From: an uncultured Lachnospiraceae bacterium
GTDB taxonomy: Bacteria; Bacillota; Clostridia; Lachnospirales; Lachnospiraceae
NCBI GenBank assembly: GCA_910585005.1
Contig: CAJUCN010000001.1
Span: forward strand, 62,001 to 126,000
Length of the DNA stretch: 64,000 bases
Direction of reading: 5' to 3'
Shown: one piece after another, positions 16,088 to 23,939 of the stretch
Position numbering within the stretch: the first letter of the stretch is position 1
Layout of the letters: each line of letters begins with the position of its first letter
Position numbers and translations under genes: made by a program
Notes under the pieces: model-generated
Told to the model about the DNA's origin: nothing
Database searches by the model: none
What the model saw: the letters and a program-made list of their open reading frames with translations, nothing else

Positions 16088-16151
16088 TCCATATTTAAGC
16101 AAGCCCTGCGAAGTTTTTTTAATGTATCCTTAAGATTTGTAAATCCGGGCT

Positions 16152-17561
16152 TTAATATGCATTCTTGTTGATGAAACCTTTAAATATAGTTAGAAACATA
16201 ATTTTAAAATCCAGTGACATGGTCCAGTTTTCGATGTAAAACAAGTCGTACTCTATCCTTTTGCGGATAGACGTATCTCCCCGGTAACCGTTAATCTGTG
16301 CCCATCCGGTAAGTCCCGGCCGTACCTGATGCTTGATCATATAACGGGGAATTTCTTCCTTAAATTTCTCGACAAACTGGGGTCTTTCCGGCCTCGGTCC
16401 GACCAAAGACATTTCCCCAAGTAAAATATTAAAGAGCTGGGGGAGTTCATCTAAACTGGTCCGGCGGAGAAATTTTCCTATCTTTGTGACCCTGGGATCA
16501 TCCTTCACCGTCCATGCCTGTTCTTCGGCCGAAGGTTTTTGCTGCTCCATGGTCCTGAATTTATACATATGGAAAGGCTTATTATGAAGCCCTACCCGTT
16601 CCTGCTTAAAGATCACTGGTCCCCGGCTGGTAAACCGCACCGCCAGCGCCACCGCCAGCATTACCGGGGAAGAAAGCACAATCCCCAAAGAAGATCCCAA
16701 AATATCCACAGCCCGTTTTCCCACCCAGTTTAACGTATTGGTAAGCGGTACATAACGGATATTGATGACCGGAAGCCCCATCAGGTCTTCCGTATAGGGA
16801 TGGCTTGGAACCAAAGAATTATAATCCGGGATAAATTTCGTGTGGACACCGGACTTTTCGCATAGATCCACGATGTTTTCCAAATGATCATAATCCTTGA
16901 GGGCAAGGGTAATTGCGATTTCATCCAGCTTATTTTCAGGAAGGATGTACTTGATGTTCTCCACCCTTCCTACTACTTTCACCCCTTTATAAAGCGTACC
17001 GCTGGGAATACGGTCGTCCAAAATCCCCCGGATCACATACCCCCACTGGGGATTGGCATTAATCCTGGTAATATATTCCTCTGCCGCACGGGAATAGCCT
17101 ACCAGCAGAATATATTTTAAGTTGTATCCCTTTTTGCGGAAATATAAGAGCATGTTCCGGATCAGCGTCCGGCAGATGGCAGCCGCAATAATGTTGATAA
17201 CGAAAAAGGCCCCCATCATAAAACGGGAAAAATGATTTTGTTTGATCATGTACAGAAACACGATAAATCCAACGATCCCCACCGTATTGGCTTTTAGGAT
17301 CCCTTCCAATTCGTATTTCCGCCTGGTGGCACGCTTTGGCGCATACATATTAAAGAAATAGTATAGAATGATATATTCAGGTATAACAAAATAGAGGTAA
17401 CTAAAATAGACCCTCGTATCCAATGCCCCTGCCCCGGGTTCCGTATCCGCAAACACCGTGCAGAACTTAATATACCATGCAAGCAAGTAGGAGACTGCCA
17501 CCACGATGGCATCCACCAACAAGTGCAATCGATTAAAATACTTCTGATTGTCCTTTATCAT
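16152..17561 (-). CDS. Undecaprenyl-phosphate sugar-1-phosphate transferase (WbaP/WcaJ-type polyprenyl glycosylphosphotransferase)
   Basis: This enzyme starts glycan assembly by moving a sugar-1-phosphate from a UDP-sugar to undecaprenyl phosphate. The 469-residue product has four N-terminal transmembrane helices (to about residue 130), a central CoA-binding-like domain (about 148-255, ILLVGYSRAAEEY), a further hydrophobic segment (about 283-305) and the C-terminal catalytic domain. That domain carries KRAVDILGSSLG, IFKQERVGLHN, MYKFRTM, DELPQLFNIL, MSLVGPRPERPQF, RPGLTGWAQINGYRG and YDLFYIENW. The first sugar cannot be told; galactose and glucose are the usual ones. It is the likely entry point for the polymer exported by Wzm/Wzt. 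Confidence 0.95.
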   Translation of the reverse strand: MIKDNQKYFNRLHLLVDAIVVAVSYLLAWYIKFCTVFADTEPGAGALDTRVYFSYLYFVIPEYIILYYFFNMYAPKRATRRKYELEGILKANTVGIVGFIVFLYMIKQNHFSRFMMGAFFVINIIAAAICRTLIRNMLLYFRKKGYNLKYILLVGYSRAAEEYITRINANPQWGYVIRGILDDRIPSGTLYKGVKVVGRVENIKYILPENKLDEIAITLALKDYDHLENIVDLCEKSGVHTKFIPDYNSLVPSHPYTEDLMGLPVINIRYVPLTNTLNWVGKRAVDILGSSLGIVLSSPVMLAVALAVRFTSRGPVIFKQERVGLHNKPFHMYKFRTMEQQKPSAEEQAWTVKDDPRVTKIGKFLRRTSLDELPQLFNILLGEMSLVGPRPERPQFVEKFKEEIPRYMIKHQVRPGLTGWAQINGYRGDTSIRKRIEYDLFYIENWTMSLDFKIMFLTIFKGFINKNAY

Positions 17562-17641
17562 ACCTAGCTACCTTCTTGCAAACATTCTACAATATTATTT
17601 CAAAAAGTACAACTTGAAATGTATACATCCCTTTTTATTTT

Positions 17642-18625
17642 TCATTTCGGGATGCCAAAACAGCTAAGCGCCATCCTTACCATATTGATCCACAATTGTC
17701 CCTGCACCCAGAAATAATTTTTTAAATTTTTCCACCGAAAACGCACTTTTTGCCGCCGGCCGGCTACAGAAAAGGAAAGTTTCATCCCCTCTATGAAGCC
17801 CTGCACATAAGCCCTTCCAAGTCCCTTTAGGAAAAAGAAACATGCCTTGCACAAATATCCTGCCAGAAGGAAAGGAAGGTTTAAGACCGCCTGCAAAAAA
17901 GGCATGTTTTTATATACCAGATAAACGCTGTTCCTAGCGGATAATCTTACCTTAAATTCATTATGTCTGGAACCGCTGACCGCGCTTCCGGCATGATATA
18001 CCACTGCTTCGGGCACATACCTGCTGGCATACCCATTCAGATTTGCACGATACCCGACATCAATATCTTCCAGGTAGGCAAAGTGGTTTTCATCAAACAG
18101 GCCGATTAAGGAAAAAATTTCCCGCCGGTATAAGGCGCAGCCTCCACAGGAAGAAAACACGCGGCCAGGCTTTTCCCAACCATCCACAGGCCTGTCTTTC
18201 CCCCTGGCAAATGCCCAGCCGAGAGCACAATAAAAATCCCCGGTTCCATCCAGCCGGTCCGGCTGCTTCATACAAATCATTTTCGGAGCGGCCGAAAATG
18301 CCTGGGGATACTGATCCAGCGACCGTTCCAGATATTCCACCAGTTTTTCCTCCACCACGGTATCATTATTCAGCAGCAACACATATTCCGTTCCGGCTGA
18401 TTCTATGCCCGCGTTTACGGCAGCGGAAAACCCTTTATTCTCATGAAAAGCAGTCACCTTCACCTGGGGGAACTGCTCCCTGACAAGAGCAAGACTCCCA
18501 TCCTCTGAAGCATTATCCACCAAGATCACTTCCACAGGAACACTGCTTCTAAAAACAGACCGAAGACATTCTTCTATAAAATGAATCCCTTTATAATTTG
18601 GTATAACAACTGTTGTTCTTGACAT
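17642..18625 (-). CDS. GT2 glycosyltransferase, rhamnosyltransferase-like
   Basis: The 327-residue family 2 enzyme has a classic GT-A domain: TTVVIPNYKGIHFIEECLRS, ILVDNASEDGS, NKGFSAAVNAGI, and the DxD-type LLLNNDTVV. Acceptor-side motifs SSCGGCALYRREIF, FDENHFAYLEDIDVGYRA and VYHAGSAVSGSR follow. The C-terminal 80 residues are hydrophobic then basic (LNLPFLLAGYLCKACFFFLK), suggesting membrane association. The pattern matches WsaF/RfbN-like transferases that often use dTDP-rhamnose, which fits rfbABC in the same run. It lies 15 bp behind the 460-residue GT2, probably in one transcript. Confidence 0.9.
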   Translation of the reverse strand: MSRTTVVIPNYKGIHFIEECLRSVFRSSVPVEVILVDNASEDGSLALVREQFPQVKVTAFHENKGFSAAVNAGIESAGTEYVLLLNNDTVVEEKLVEYLERSLDQYPQAFSAAPKMICMKQPDRLDGTGDFYCALGWAFARGKDRPVDGWEKPGRVFSSCGGCALYRREIFSLIGLFDENHFAYLEDIDVGYRANLNGYASRYVPEAVVYHAGSAVSGSRHNEFKVRLSARNSVYLVYKNMPFLQAVLNLPFLLAGYLCKACFFFLKGLGRAYVQGFIEGMKLSFSVAGRRQKVRFRWKNLKNYFWVQGQLWINMVRMALSCFGIPK

Positions 18626-18640
18626 TTATTAAATCCTCAT

Positions 18641-20023
18641 TTAATTAATCTTCTCCGTCAGATTGGGATCCCACACAATCCTCCAGCCTTTTTTTCTGAT
18701 CTTTTCGCAGAACCGAAGGCTCAATTCCTTATAATCCACCTGGTCATTTAAACAGTTTCTCCAGTCAAAACGTCCGTTTCTGGGATTTCTCATATAGCCC
18801 AGTCCTAAAAGTTCCTCTAACACTGCCTCCCCTTCGGAAGAAACCTTCATGCACCTTACATCTACCGCCTCCGCCTCCTGGGTAAGGCAGGCCCGGTGCA
18901 TATAACCGCTATATTCTTTATGAAGCCCTTCATACAAGGCCGTGCCGTCTTCCCTGTAGATTCCTCCTATTACATGATTAGTCCCATCAATAAGTTTCCC
19001 TCCCACTACGGCCACGTCCCTGCGGTTGGTAAACAGATCCGGCTGGTAATCCACCCGGTAAAAGCCAAGATGTCTGATATGGGATACCTTCCCCTTCCAG
19101 TTCCTTCTACGCAAGAAGTCCTCCACGGCGCGTTTGCCTGCATCATAGGCATACTGCTTACTTGCCGGATTTGAGGCGGTAGACCCTTCATGGCACCTCC
19201 AATGGTAGAGCACCCGGGGAATATGGGCAATCGGCAGATCGGTTCTGACAGTCCTTGTCTTGTCTTTCCCAAGCATATGGCTGACAGCCCGCAATACCAG
19301 GTCAAAGTCCTGTGCCCCATCACAAACAGTGCGGAAGCACAGTTCCTGCATTAATTGACGCTTCATCACAAGAAAATGACAGATGTAATTGTTTGATAAA
19401 ATTAAATCAAGATTGAATTTTGGTTTCCTGTTCACCTCAAAATAATTCTGTGCATTCCCGTCGCATTTATCCTCATCGGAATATAACATTAGTAATTGAA
19501 TATTTTCTTCTTCCTGCCTTTGTATTTCCTTTGCCATCTCATATAGTGCATCTGGCGTAAGCAGATCGTCATGGTCTAGCAGTGCGGCATAATCTCCGGT
19601 AGCATACATAAGAGCCTGATTCGTATTTGCAGAAATTCCCCCGTTGTGCTTCAGCCGTCTGTATTTGATCCGGGGATCCTCATAGCATTTTACGATCATT
19701 TCTACCCGGTCACTTTTACTGGCATCTGAAAGAAGCAATTCAAAATTTCCATACGTTTGATCCAGAACGGAGTCCAGCATTGCCCTCAAATACTCCTCCC
19801 GGGTCTCATATGCCGGCACAAGAATACTAAATTTAATCTGGAAAGCGCCGGCTTTTTCTCTCTGGTCAAGAAGCTCTGCCGAAGATGGCGCTTCAAAATG
19901 ATACTGATCTGCTTTTTCTGCCTCCACTCTCTCCTTCACTGCATAGTAAGCCTGCCGGATTCCGTTTTTTTTCAGATAATTCAGAGTCTTTCTTAAATTG
20001 CTGATCTTTATAATCTTTGCCAT
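18641..20023 (-). CDS. GT2 glycosyltransferase with degenerate second GT2 domain
   Basis: The 460-residue product has an N-terminal helical leader (1-60) and a full GT2 domain (about 63-290): FSILVPAYETREEYLRAMLD, SVLDQTYGNFELLLSDAS, GGISANTNQAL and the catalytic ALLDHDDLL. Later it has YSDEDKCDG and LPIAHIPRVLYHWR with SGSTAS-like spacing. The C-terminal 120 residues (VAVVGGKLIDGTNHVIGG, GYMHRACLTQEAEAVDVRCM, EKIRKKGWRIVWDP) line up by eye with the second half of the second GT2 domain of the 657-residue neighbour. The nucleotide-binding half is missing. It therefore looks like a two-domain enzyme that lost half a domain. The ribosome binding site is weak (AAGAG). Confidence 0.85.
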   Translation of the reverse strand: MAKIIKISNLRKTLNYLKKNGIRQAYYAVKERVEAEKADQYHFEAPSSAELLDQREKAGAFQIKFSILVPAYETREEYLRAMLDSVLDQTYGNFELLLSDASKSDRVEMIVKCYEDPRIKYRRLKHNGGISANTNQALMYATGDYAALLDHDDLLTPDALYEMAKEIQRQEEENIQLLMLYSDEDKCDGNAQNYFEVNRKPKFNLDLILSNNYICHFLVMKRQLMQELCFRTVCDGAQDFDLVLRAVSHMLGKDKTRTVRTDLPIAHIPRVLYHWRCHEGSTASNPASKQYAYDAGKRAVEDFLRRRNWKGKVSHIRHLGFYRVDYQPDLFTNRRDVAVVGGKLIDGTNHVIGGIYREDGTALYEGLHKEYSGYMHRACLTQEAEAVDVRCMKVSSEGEAVLEELLGLGYMRNPRNGRFDWRNCLNDQVDYKELSLRFCEKIRKKGWRIVWDPNLTEKIN

Positions 20024-20062
20024 CTCTTACGCCATCCTCATGTCTTTCTCCCTATACGGCAA

Positions 20063-20085
20063 ATCGCCCTGGTTACCAGGGCGAT
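20063..20085. repeat. Perfect 11-bp inverted repeat behind phosphoglucomutase
   Basis: ATCGCCCTGGT and ACCAGGGCGAT flank a single central base. It lies 41 bp past the phosphoglucomutase stop codon, where a terminator is expected, but no T run follows on the minus strand. It may slow or pause transcription between pgm and the glycosyltransferase genes. Confidence 0.5.
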
Positions 20086-20125
20086 CTGGATCTTCACCCG
20101 CGTTAAACGGGATGAAACGCTTTTA

Positions 20126-21847
20126 TCACAAATAAGCTTTCAATGCTTCTGTAAGTTTTTCCACTTTATCCTGGGCATCCTCTAAACTGCTTCCCTTCAC
20201 TCCCATATAAAACTTGATCTTTGGCTCTGTACCGGAAGGACGTGCACAGCACCAGGAATCATTGGTAAGATCAAAGTAAAGCACATTAGACTTAGGAAGC
20301 CCGGTAGGGCTCTGCGTCCCTGTCTCCATGTTGGTAGTCACATCCCTGTCATAGTCTCGGAGTTCCTTCACTACAAGTTCCCCGAAATTTTTCGGCGGAT
20401 TGCTGCGGAGCTTATCCATCATTTCCGCAATCTGCTTAGATCCGTCAATGCCCTTTAAGGTGATGGCATACTGTGTTTCTTTAAAATAACCATATTTTTC
20501 GTACAGCTTTAACATCTGATCCCAAACGGTAATCCCGTTCTTCTTGCACCATGCCGCCACTTCGCACAGGCACATTACGGCTACCACCGCATCCTTATCC
20601 CTGGCATGTGTCCCGGCCAGGCAGCCGTAGCTCTCCTCCAGGCCGAATACATAATTGTTAGAGCCACTTTGCTCAAAAAGTTTAATCTGCTCTCCAATAT
20701 ACTTAAATCCGGTAAGCACTTCAATGAATTTCACACGATAATCATCGCTGATCGCCCTTGCCATATTGGTGGTAACAATTGTAGTCACGAGAGCCGGATT
20801 CTCAGGCATCGTGCCTGTTGCCGCTCTTTCGCGTAAAATATACTCGGCAATGAGCATACCAGACATATTTCCCGTAAAAGGCATATATTCGCCTGTCTTG
20901 GAATCCAACGCATAAATCCCCAGCCTGTCTGCATCAGGATCCGTGGCAAGAACAATGTCCGCATTCTTTTCCTTTGCCAGCTTAAGGGCAAGGGTAAACG
21001 CCTTAGGATCTTCCGGGTTAGGATATTCCAGGGTGGTAAAATCCGGATCCGGAAGTTCCTGCTCCGGAACAACGTAAACATGCTTAAACCCAAGCTCGGA
21101 AAGGATCCTTCTTACCGGCACATTTCCCGTACCATGGAAAGGGGAGTAAACGATCCTGATATCGTCCGCCACTTCTTTGATCACCTCGGGATGAATAATC
21201 TGTTTTTTTAATTCCGCCATATACGCGTCATCAATCTCAGCGCCGATCACCTGATAAAGACCTGCTTTTAGGGCCTCATCCTTATCCATCGTCTTTACTT
21301 GATGATAATCGGTAACTTTCTTTACCTCTTCAATGATCTCTTTATCTTTTGGAGCGGTAACTTGTGCCCCATCCTCCCAATATGCTTTATATCCGTTATA
21401 TTCCGGAGGGTTATGGCTTGCCGTAATCACAATACCGGAAATACAGCCCAGTTTCCGCAGTGCAAAGGAAAGTTCCGGCGTGGGTCGCAGTGCATCGAAC
21501 ACATAAGCCTTGATCCCGTTAGCGGAAAGGCAAAGCGCCGCCTCATCTGCAAATTCCGGTGACATCCTCCTGGAATCATACGCAATCGCAACGCCCCTGT
21601 CCTTGCCCCCCTGACTGATGATATAGTTTGCAAGGCCCTGGGTCGCTTTCCGTACCGTATAGATATTCATCCGGTTCGTGCCGGCGCCGATCACACCCCG
21701 AAGTCCCCCTGTACCAAATTCAAGTTCCTTGTAAAAACGATCCTCGATCTCCTTTTCATTTCCCTCAATACTTTTTAATTCTTCTCTTGTCTTCTCGTCA
21801 AAATATGCATCCTGAAGCCAAAATTCATATTGTTCTTTGTAGCCCAT
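20126..21847 (-). CDS. pgm: Phosphoglucomutase (phospho-sugar mutase)
   Basis: It interconverts glucose-6-phosphate and glucose-1-phosphate and so feeds RfbA and UDP-glucose synthesis. The 573-residue alpha-D-phosphohexomutase shows GTGGLRGVIGAG near the N-terminus, the phosphoserine loop TASHNPPEYNGYK (S144), the metal loop ATDPDADRLG, the sugar-binding GLEESYG and the C-terminal phosphate site RPSGTEPKIKFY. The length fits PgcA-type enzymes of Firmicutes, which may also accept mannose phosphates. It has its own promoter (21927-21955) and a GGAGGG ribosome binding site. Its place between glycosyltransferase genes ties it to precursor supply for the surface polymer. Confidence 0.95.
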   Translation of the reverse strand: MGYKEQYEFWLQDAYFDEKTREELKSIEGNEKEIEDRFYKELEFGTGGLRGVIGAGTNRMNIYTVRKATQGLANYIISQGGKDRGVAIAYDSRRMSPEFADEAALCLSANGIKAYVFDALRPTPELSFALRKLGCISGIVITASHNPPEYNGYKAYWEDGAQVTAPKDKEIIEEVKKVTDYHQVKTMDKDEALKAGLYQVIGAEIDDAYMAELKKQIIHPEVIKEVADDIRIVYSPFHGTGNVPVRRILSELGFKHVYVVPEQELPDPDFTTLEYPNPEDPKAFTLALKLAKEKNADIVLATDPDADRLGIYALDSKTGEYMPFTGNMSGMLIAEYILRERAATGTMPENPALVTTIVTTNMARAISDDYRVKFIEVLTGFKYIGEQIKLFEQSGSNNYVFGLEESYGCLAGTHARDKDAVVAVMCLCEVAAWCKKNGITVWDQMLKLYEKYGYFKETQYAITLKGIDGSKQIAEMMDKLRSNPPKNFGELVVKELRDYDRDVTTNMETGTQSPTGLPKSNVLYFDLTNDSWCCARPSGTEPKIKFYMGVKGSSLEDAQDKVEKLTEALKAYL

Positions 21848-21926
21848 TTCCTTACCCTCCTGCTTTTCATTTTATTCCTGTGATCCCCTTTTGCCGGCTA
21901 AAGCCCCGCCCGGACCAGTCCTACTT

Positions 21927-21955
21927 ATTTTACCACAATCCTCCTATATTTTCAA
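21927..21955 (-). promoter_or_regulatory. Sigma-A promoter for phosphoglucomutase
   Basis: On the minus strand TTGAAA (21950-21955), a 17-bp spacer and TAAAAT (21927-21932). The -35 box overlaps the last codons of the upstream GT2 gene. It allows pgm to be expressed apart from the glycan genes. Confidence 0.7.
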
Positions 21956-23917
21956 AGCAAAGTCACTCCTGTCCAGGGAAAAATTGGGATTGTAATAGGG
22001 ATCCCCCGCTTCCAAAAGGTCTTTCCACCTTTCCCGGAACTGCTCCGACTCCCTTTCATAACGCTGTGCCTTCTCCCCCTTATCGTCAAGCCCCCTGGAT
22101 AGGGACTCAAAATGGTAAAGCTCCGCAAAAGGGGTAAATACATTCAGATATCCTGCTTTTCGCAGCTTCAGGCACAAATCCACATCACTTAACGAAATGG
22201 CATAGGATTCGTCCAATCCCCCCATCTGGTCATACAAAGATTTCTTTACCAATAAACAAGCGCCAGTCACCGCCGACACATTCTGGGCATAACAAAGCCT
22301 TCCCATATACCCCAGGTTATCCCGGTGCTGCTTATAATGGCTGTGCCCCGCCGTGCGGTGTGCCCCAAGAGCCAGCACCACCCCTGCATGCTGGATCGTC
22401 TTATCCCCGTAATAAAGTTTAGCTCCCACGGCGCCCACATCCGGCCGCTGGGCATACATAAGAAGCTCCTCCATCCAGTTCACGGTAATGACCTGGGTGT
22501 CATTGTTTAGCAGCAGAATATATTCGCCTCCTGCATGTTTCACACCCAGATTATTCACTGCCGAATAGTTAAAACTTCCTTCAAACCGGACGATTTTTAC
22601 TTTGGGATTTTCCTCCAACTCCCGGTAATAATCCAAAACAGCCTTTTCGCTGCTGCCGTTCTCTACAAGGATGATCTCATAGTTCTCATAAGTGGACTTT
22701 TCAAAGACAGAGTCTACGCACCGTTTCAGATCCTGGGCATGGTCTTTATTTGCTATAATAATAGAAATAAGAGGACTGCCAATGATCTGATACCGGATCT
22801 TAAAGATCGTGTCAAAGGCCCTGGTGGACGTAATCTGAAAATGTGTAAAGCCATGCCTTCTCAAATGATCCGCCACTGCTCCTTTCGCCGACTCCACAGC
22901 GTAAGGTTTTGCACCGATCCCTGCCGCCGTGCTTCCCGGATGGCTTCTCCAATAATATAAAAGTTTCGGCACATGGACTACACATTTAGCCCGGTCCGTC
23001 AGTCTCAGGATCATGTCATGATCCTGGCTTCCGTCAAATCTTGAGCGGAACAGTTCCGTCCCATCTAAAAGTCCGCGTGCAAACACACTGAAATGGCAGA
23101 TATAATTATTCGCCCGCAGATTATCAATGGCAAAATCCGGCTTGAAATGCATGGTCACCATCTTGTTGATATCTCCGCTTTTAAAGGTCGTCTCGTCACA
23201 GTATATGTAATCCGCCCCTTTTTCATTGATTACCTTCACATATTCATAAAGCACACTGGGATGAAGGATATCATCATGGTCAAAGAGGCCGATATACTCA
23301 CCGGTGGCAAGGCTCAGGCAATGATTGGTGTTCCCCGCAATCCCTTCATTCTTTTCAAGCTTTTGATATACGATCCGTTCCCGGCCATCCCGGCCCTGAT
23401 ATTCTTTTACGATCTCTCCAACCCTTCCATGCGCCTCATCGGAACCGTCTGCAAGGCAAAGCTCCCAATTTTCGTAAGTCTGATCCAGCACAGATTCAAT
23501 CATCTGGCGCAGGAATTCTTCCGGGGTATTAAAAAGAGGAACCAGGATACTGATCTTAACCTTGCGGAGAAACCCGGCCTTCCTCTGCAATCCCCTCTCC
23601 TCCTCATCGGGAAAACTTTTGGTGCCATAACGTTCCATCGCCTGGCTCTGGATCTTCTTATATTTTAATTTCCCAATCACTCCGCGAAGATTTCCACAAT
23701 TTTTAAGCCTTGTCCACTGGCGCACAATAAAATGCAGAAAGCGGCGCAGGGGAGCTGACATTTTCCACAGCGGATTGCTTTTGATCCTATTGAGCTTAAA
23801 AGCAAGATCATCGCATCTGGCTTCCAAATCCGCCACCCGGCCTGCCAGGTCCGCATTTCGGAGATGTTCCTTTTCATATGCCTTGCGATAATCCATATCT
23901 TCCTGCTTTTTGTCCAT
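21944..23917 (-). CDS. Large GT2 glycosyltransferase with two tandem GT2 domains
   Basis: The 657-residue product begins with a charged coiled-coil-like segment (about 5-45) and a basic membrane-proximal stretch, then two GT2 domains. Domain one (about 118-330) has ISILVPLFNTPEEFLRQMIE, EGIAGNTNHCLSLATGEYI and the LFDHDDILHP catalytic site. Domain two (about 378-600) has LISIIIANKDHAQDLKRCVD, ILVENGSSEKAVLDYY, FNYSAVNNLGVKHAGGEYIL and LLNNDTQVI. It ends with VTGACLLVKKSLYDQMGGLD and SLSDVDLCLKLRKAGY. Tandem domains suggest two linkages made in turn, as in rhamnan polymerases. It follows the 731-residue GT2 by 22 bp. Confidence 0.92.
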   Translation of the reverse strand: MDKKQEDMDYRKAYEKEHLRNADLAGRVADLEARCDDLAFKLNRIKSNPLWKMSAPLRRFLHFIVRQWTRLKNCGNLRGVIGKLKYKKIQSQAMERYGTKSFPDEEERGLQRKAGFLRKVKISILVPLFNTPEEFLRQMIESVLDQTYENWELCLADGSDEAHGRVGEIVKEYQGRDGRERIVYQKLEKNEGIAGNTNHCLSLATGEYIGLFDHDDILHPSVLYEYVKVINEKGADYIYCDETTFKSGDINKMVTMHFKPDFAIDNLRANNYICHFSVFARGLLDGTELFRSRFDGSQDHDMILRLTDRAKCVVHVPKLLYYWRSHPGSTAAGIGAKPYAVESAKGAVADHLRRHGFTHFQITSTRAFDTIFKIRYQIIGSPLISIIIANKDHAQDLKRCVDSVFEKSTYENYEIILVENGSSEKAVLDYYRELEENPKVKIVRFEGSFNYSAVNNLGVKHAGGEYILLLNNDTQVITVNWMEELLMYAQRPDVGAVGAKLYYGDKTIQHAGVVLALGAHRTAGHSHYKQHRDNLGYMGRLCYAQNVSAVTGACLLVKKSLYDQMGGLDESYAISLSDVDLCLKLRKAGYLNVFTPFAELYHFESLSRGLDDKGEKAQRYERESEQFRERWKDLLEAGDPYYNPNFSLDRSDFALKI

Positions 23918-23939
23918 AATAACACCCGTTCCTTTCCCT

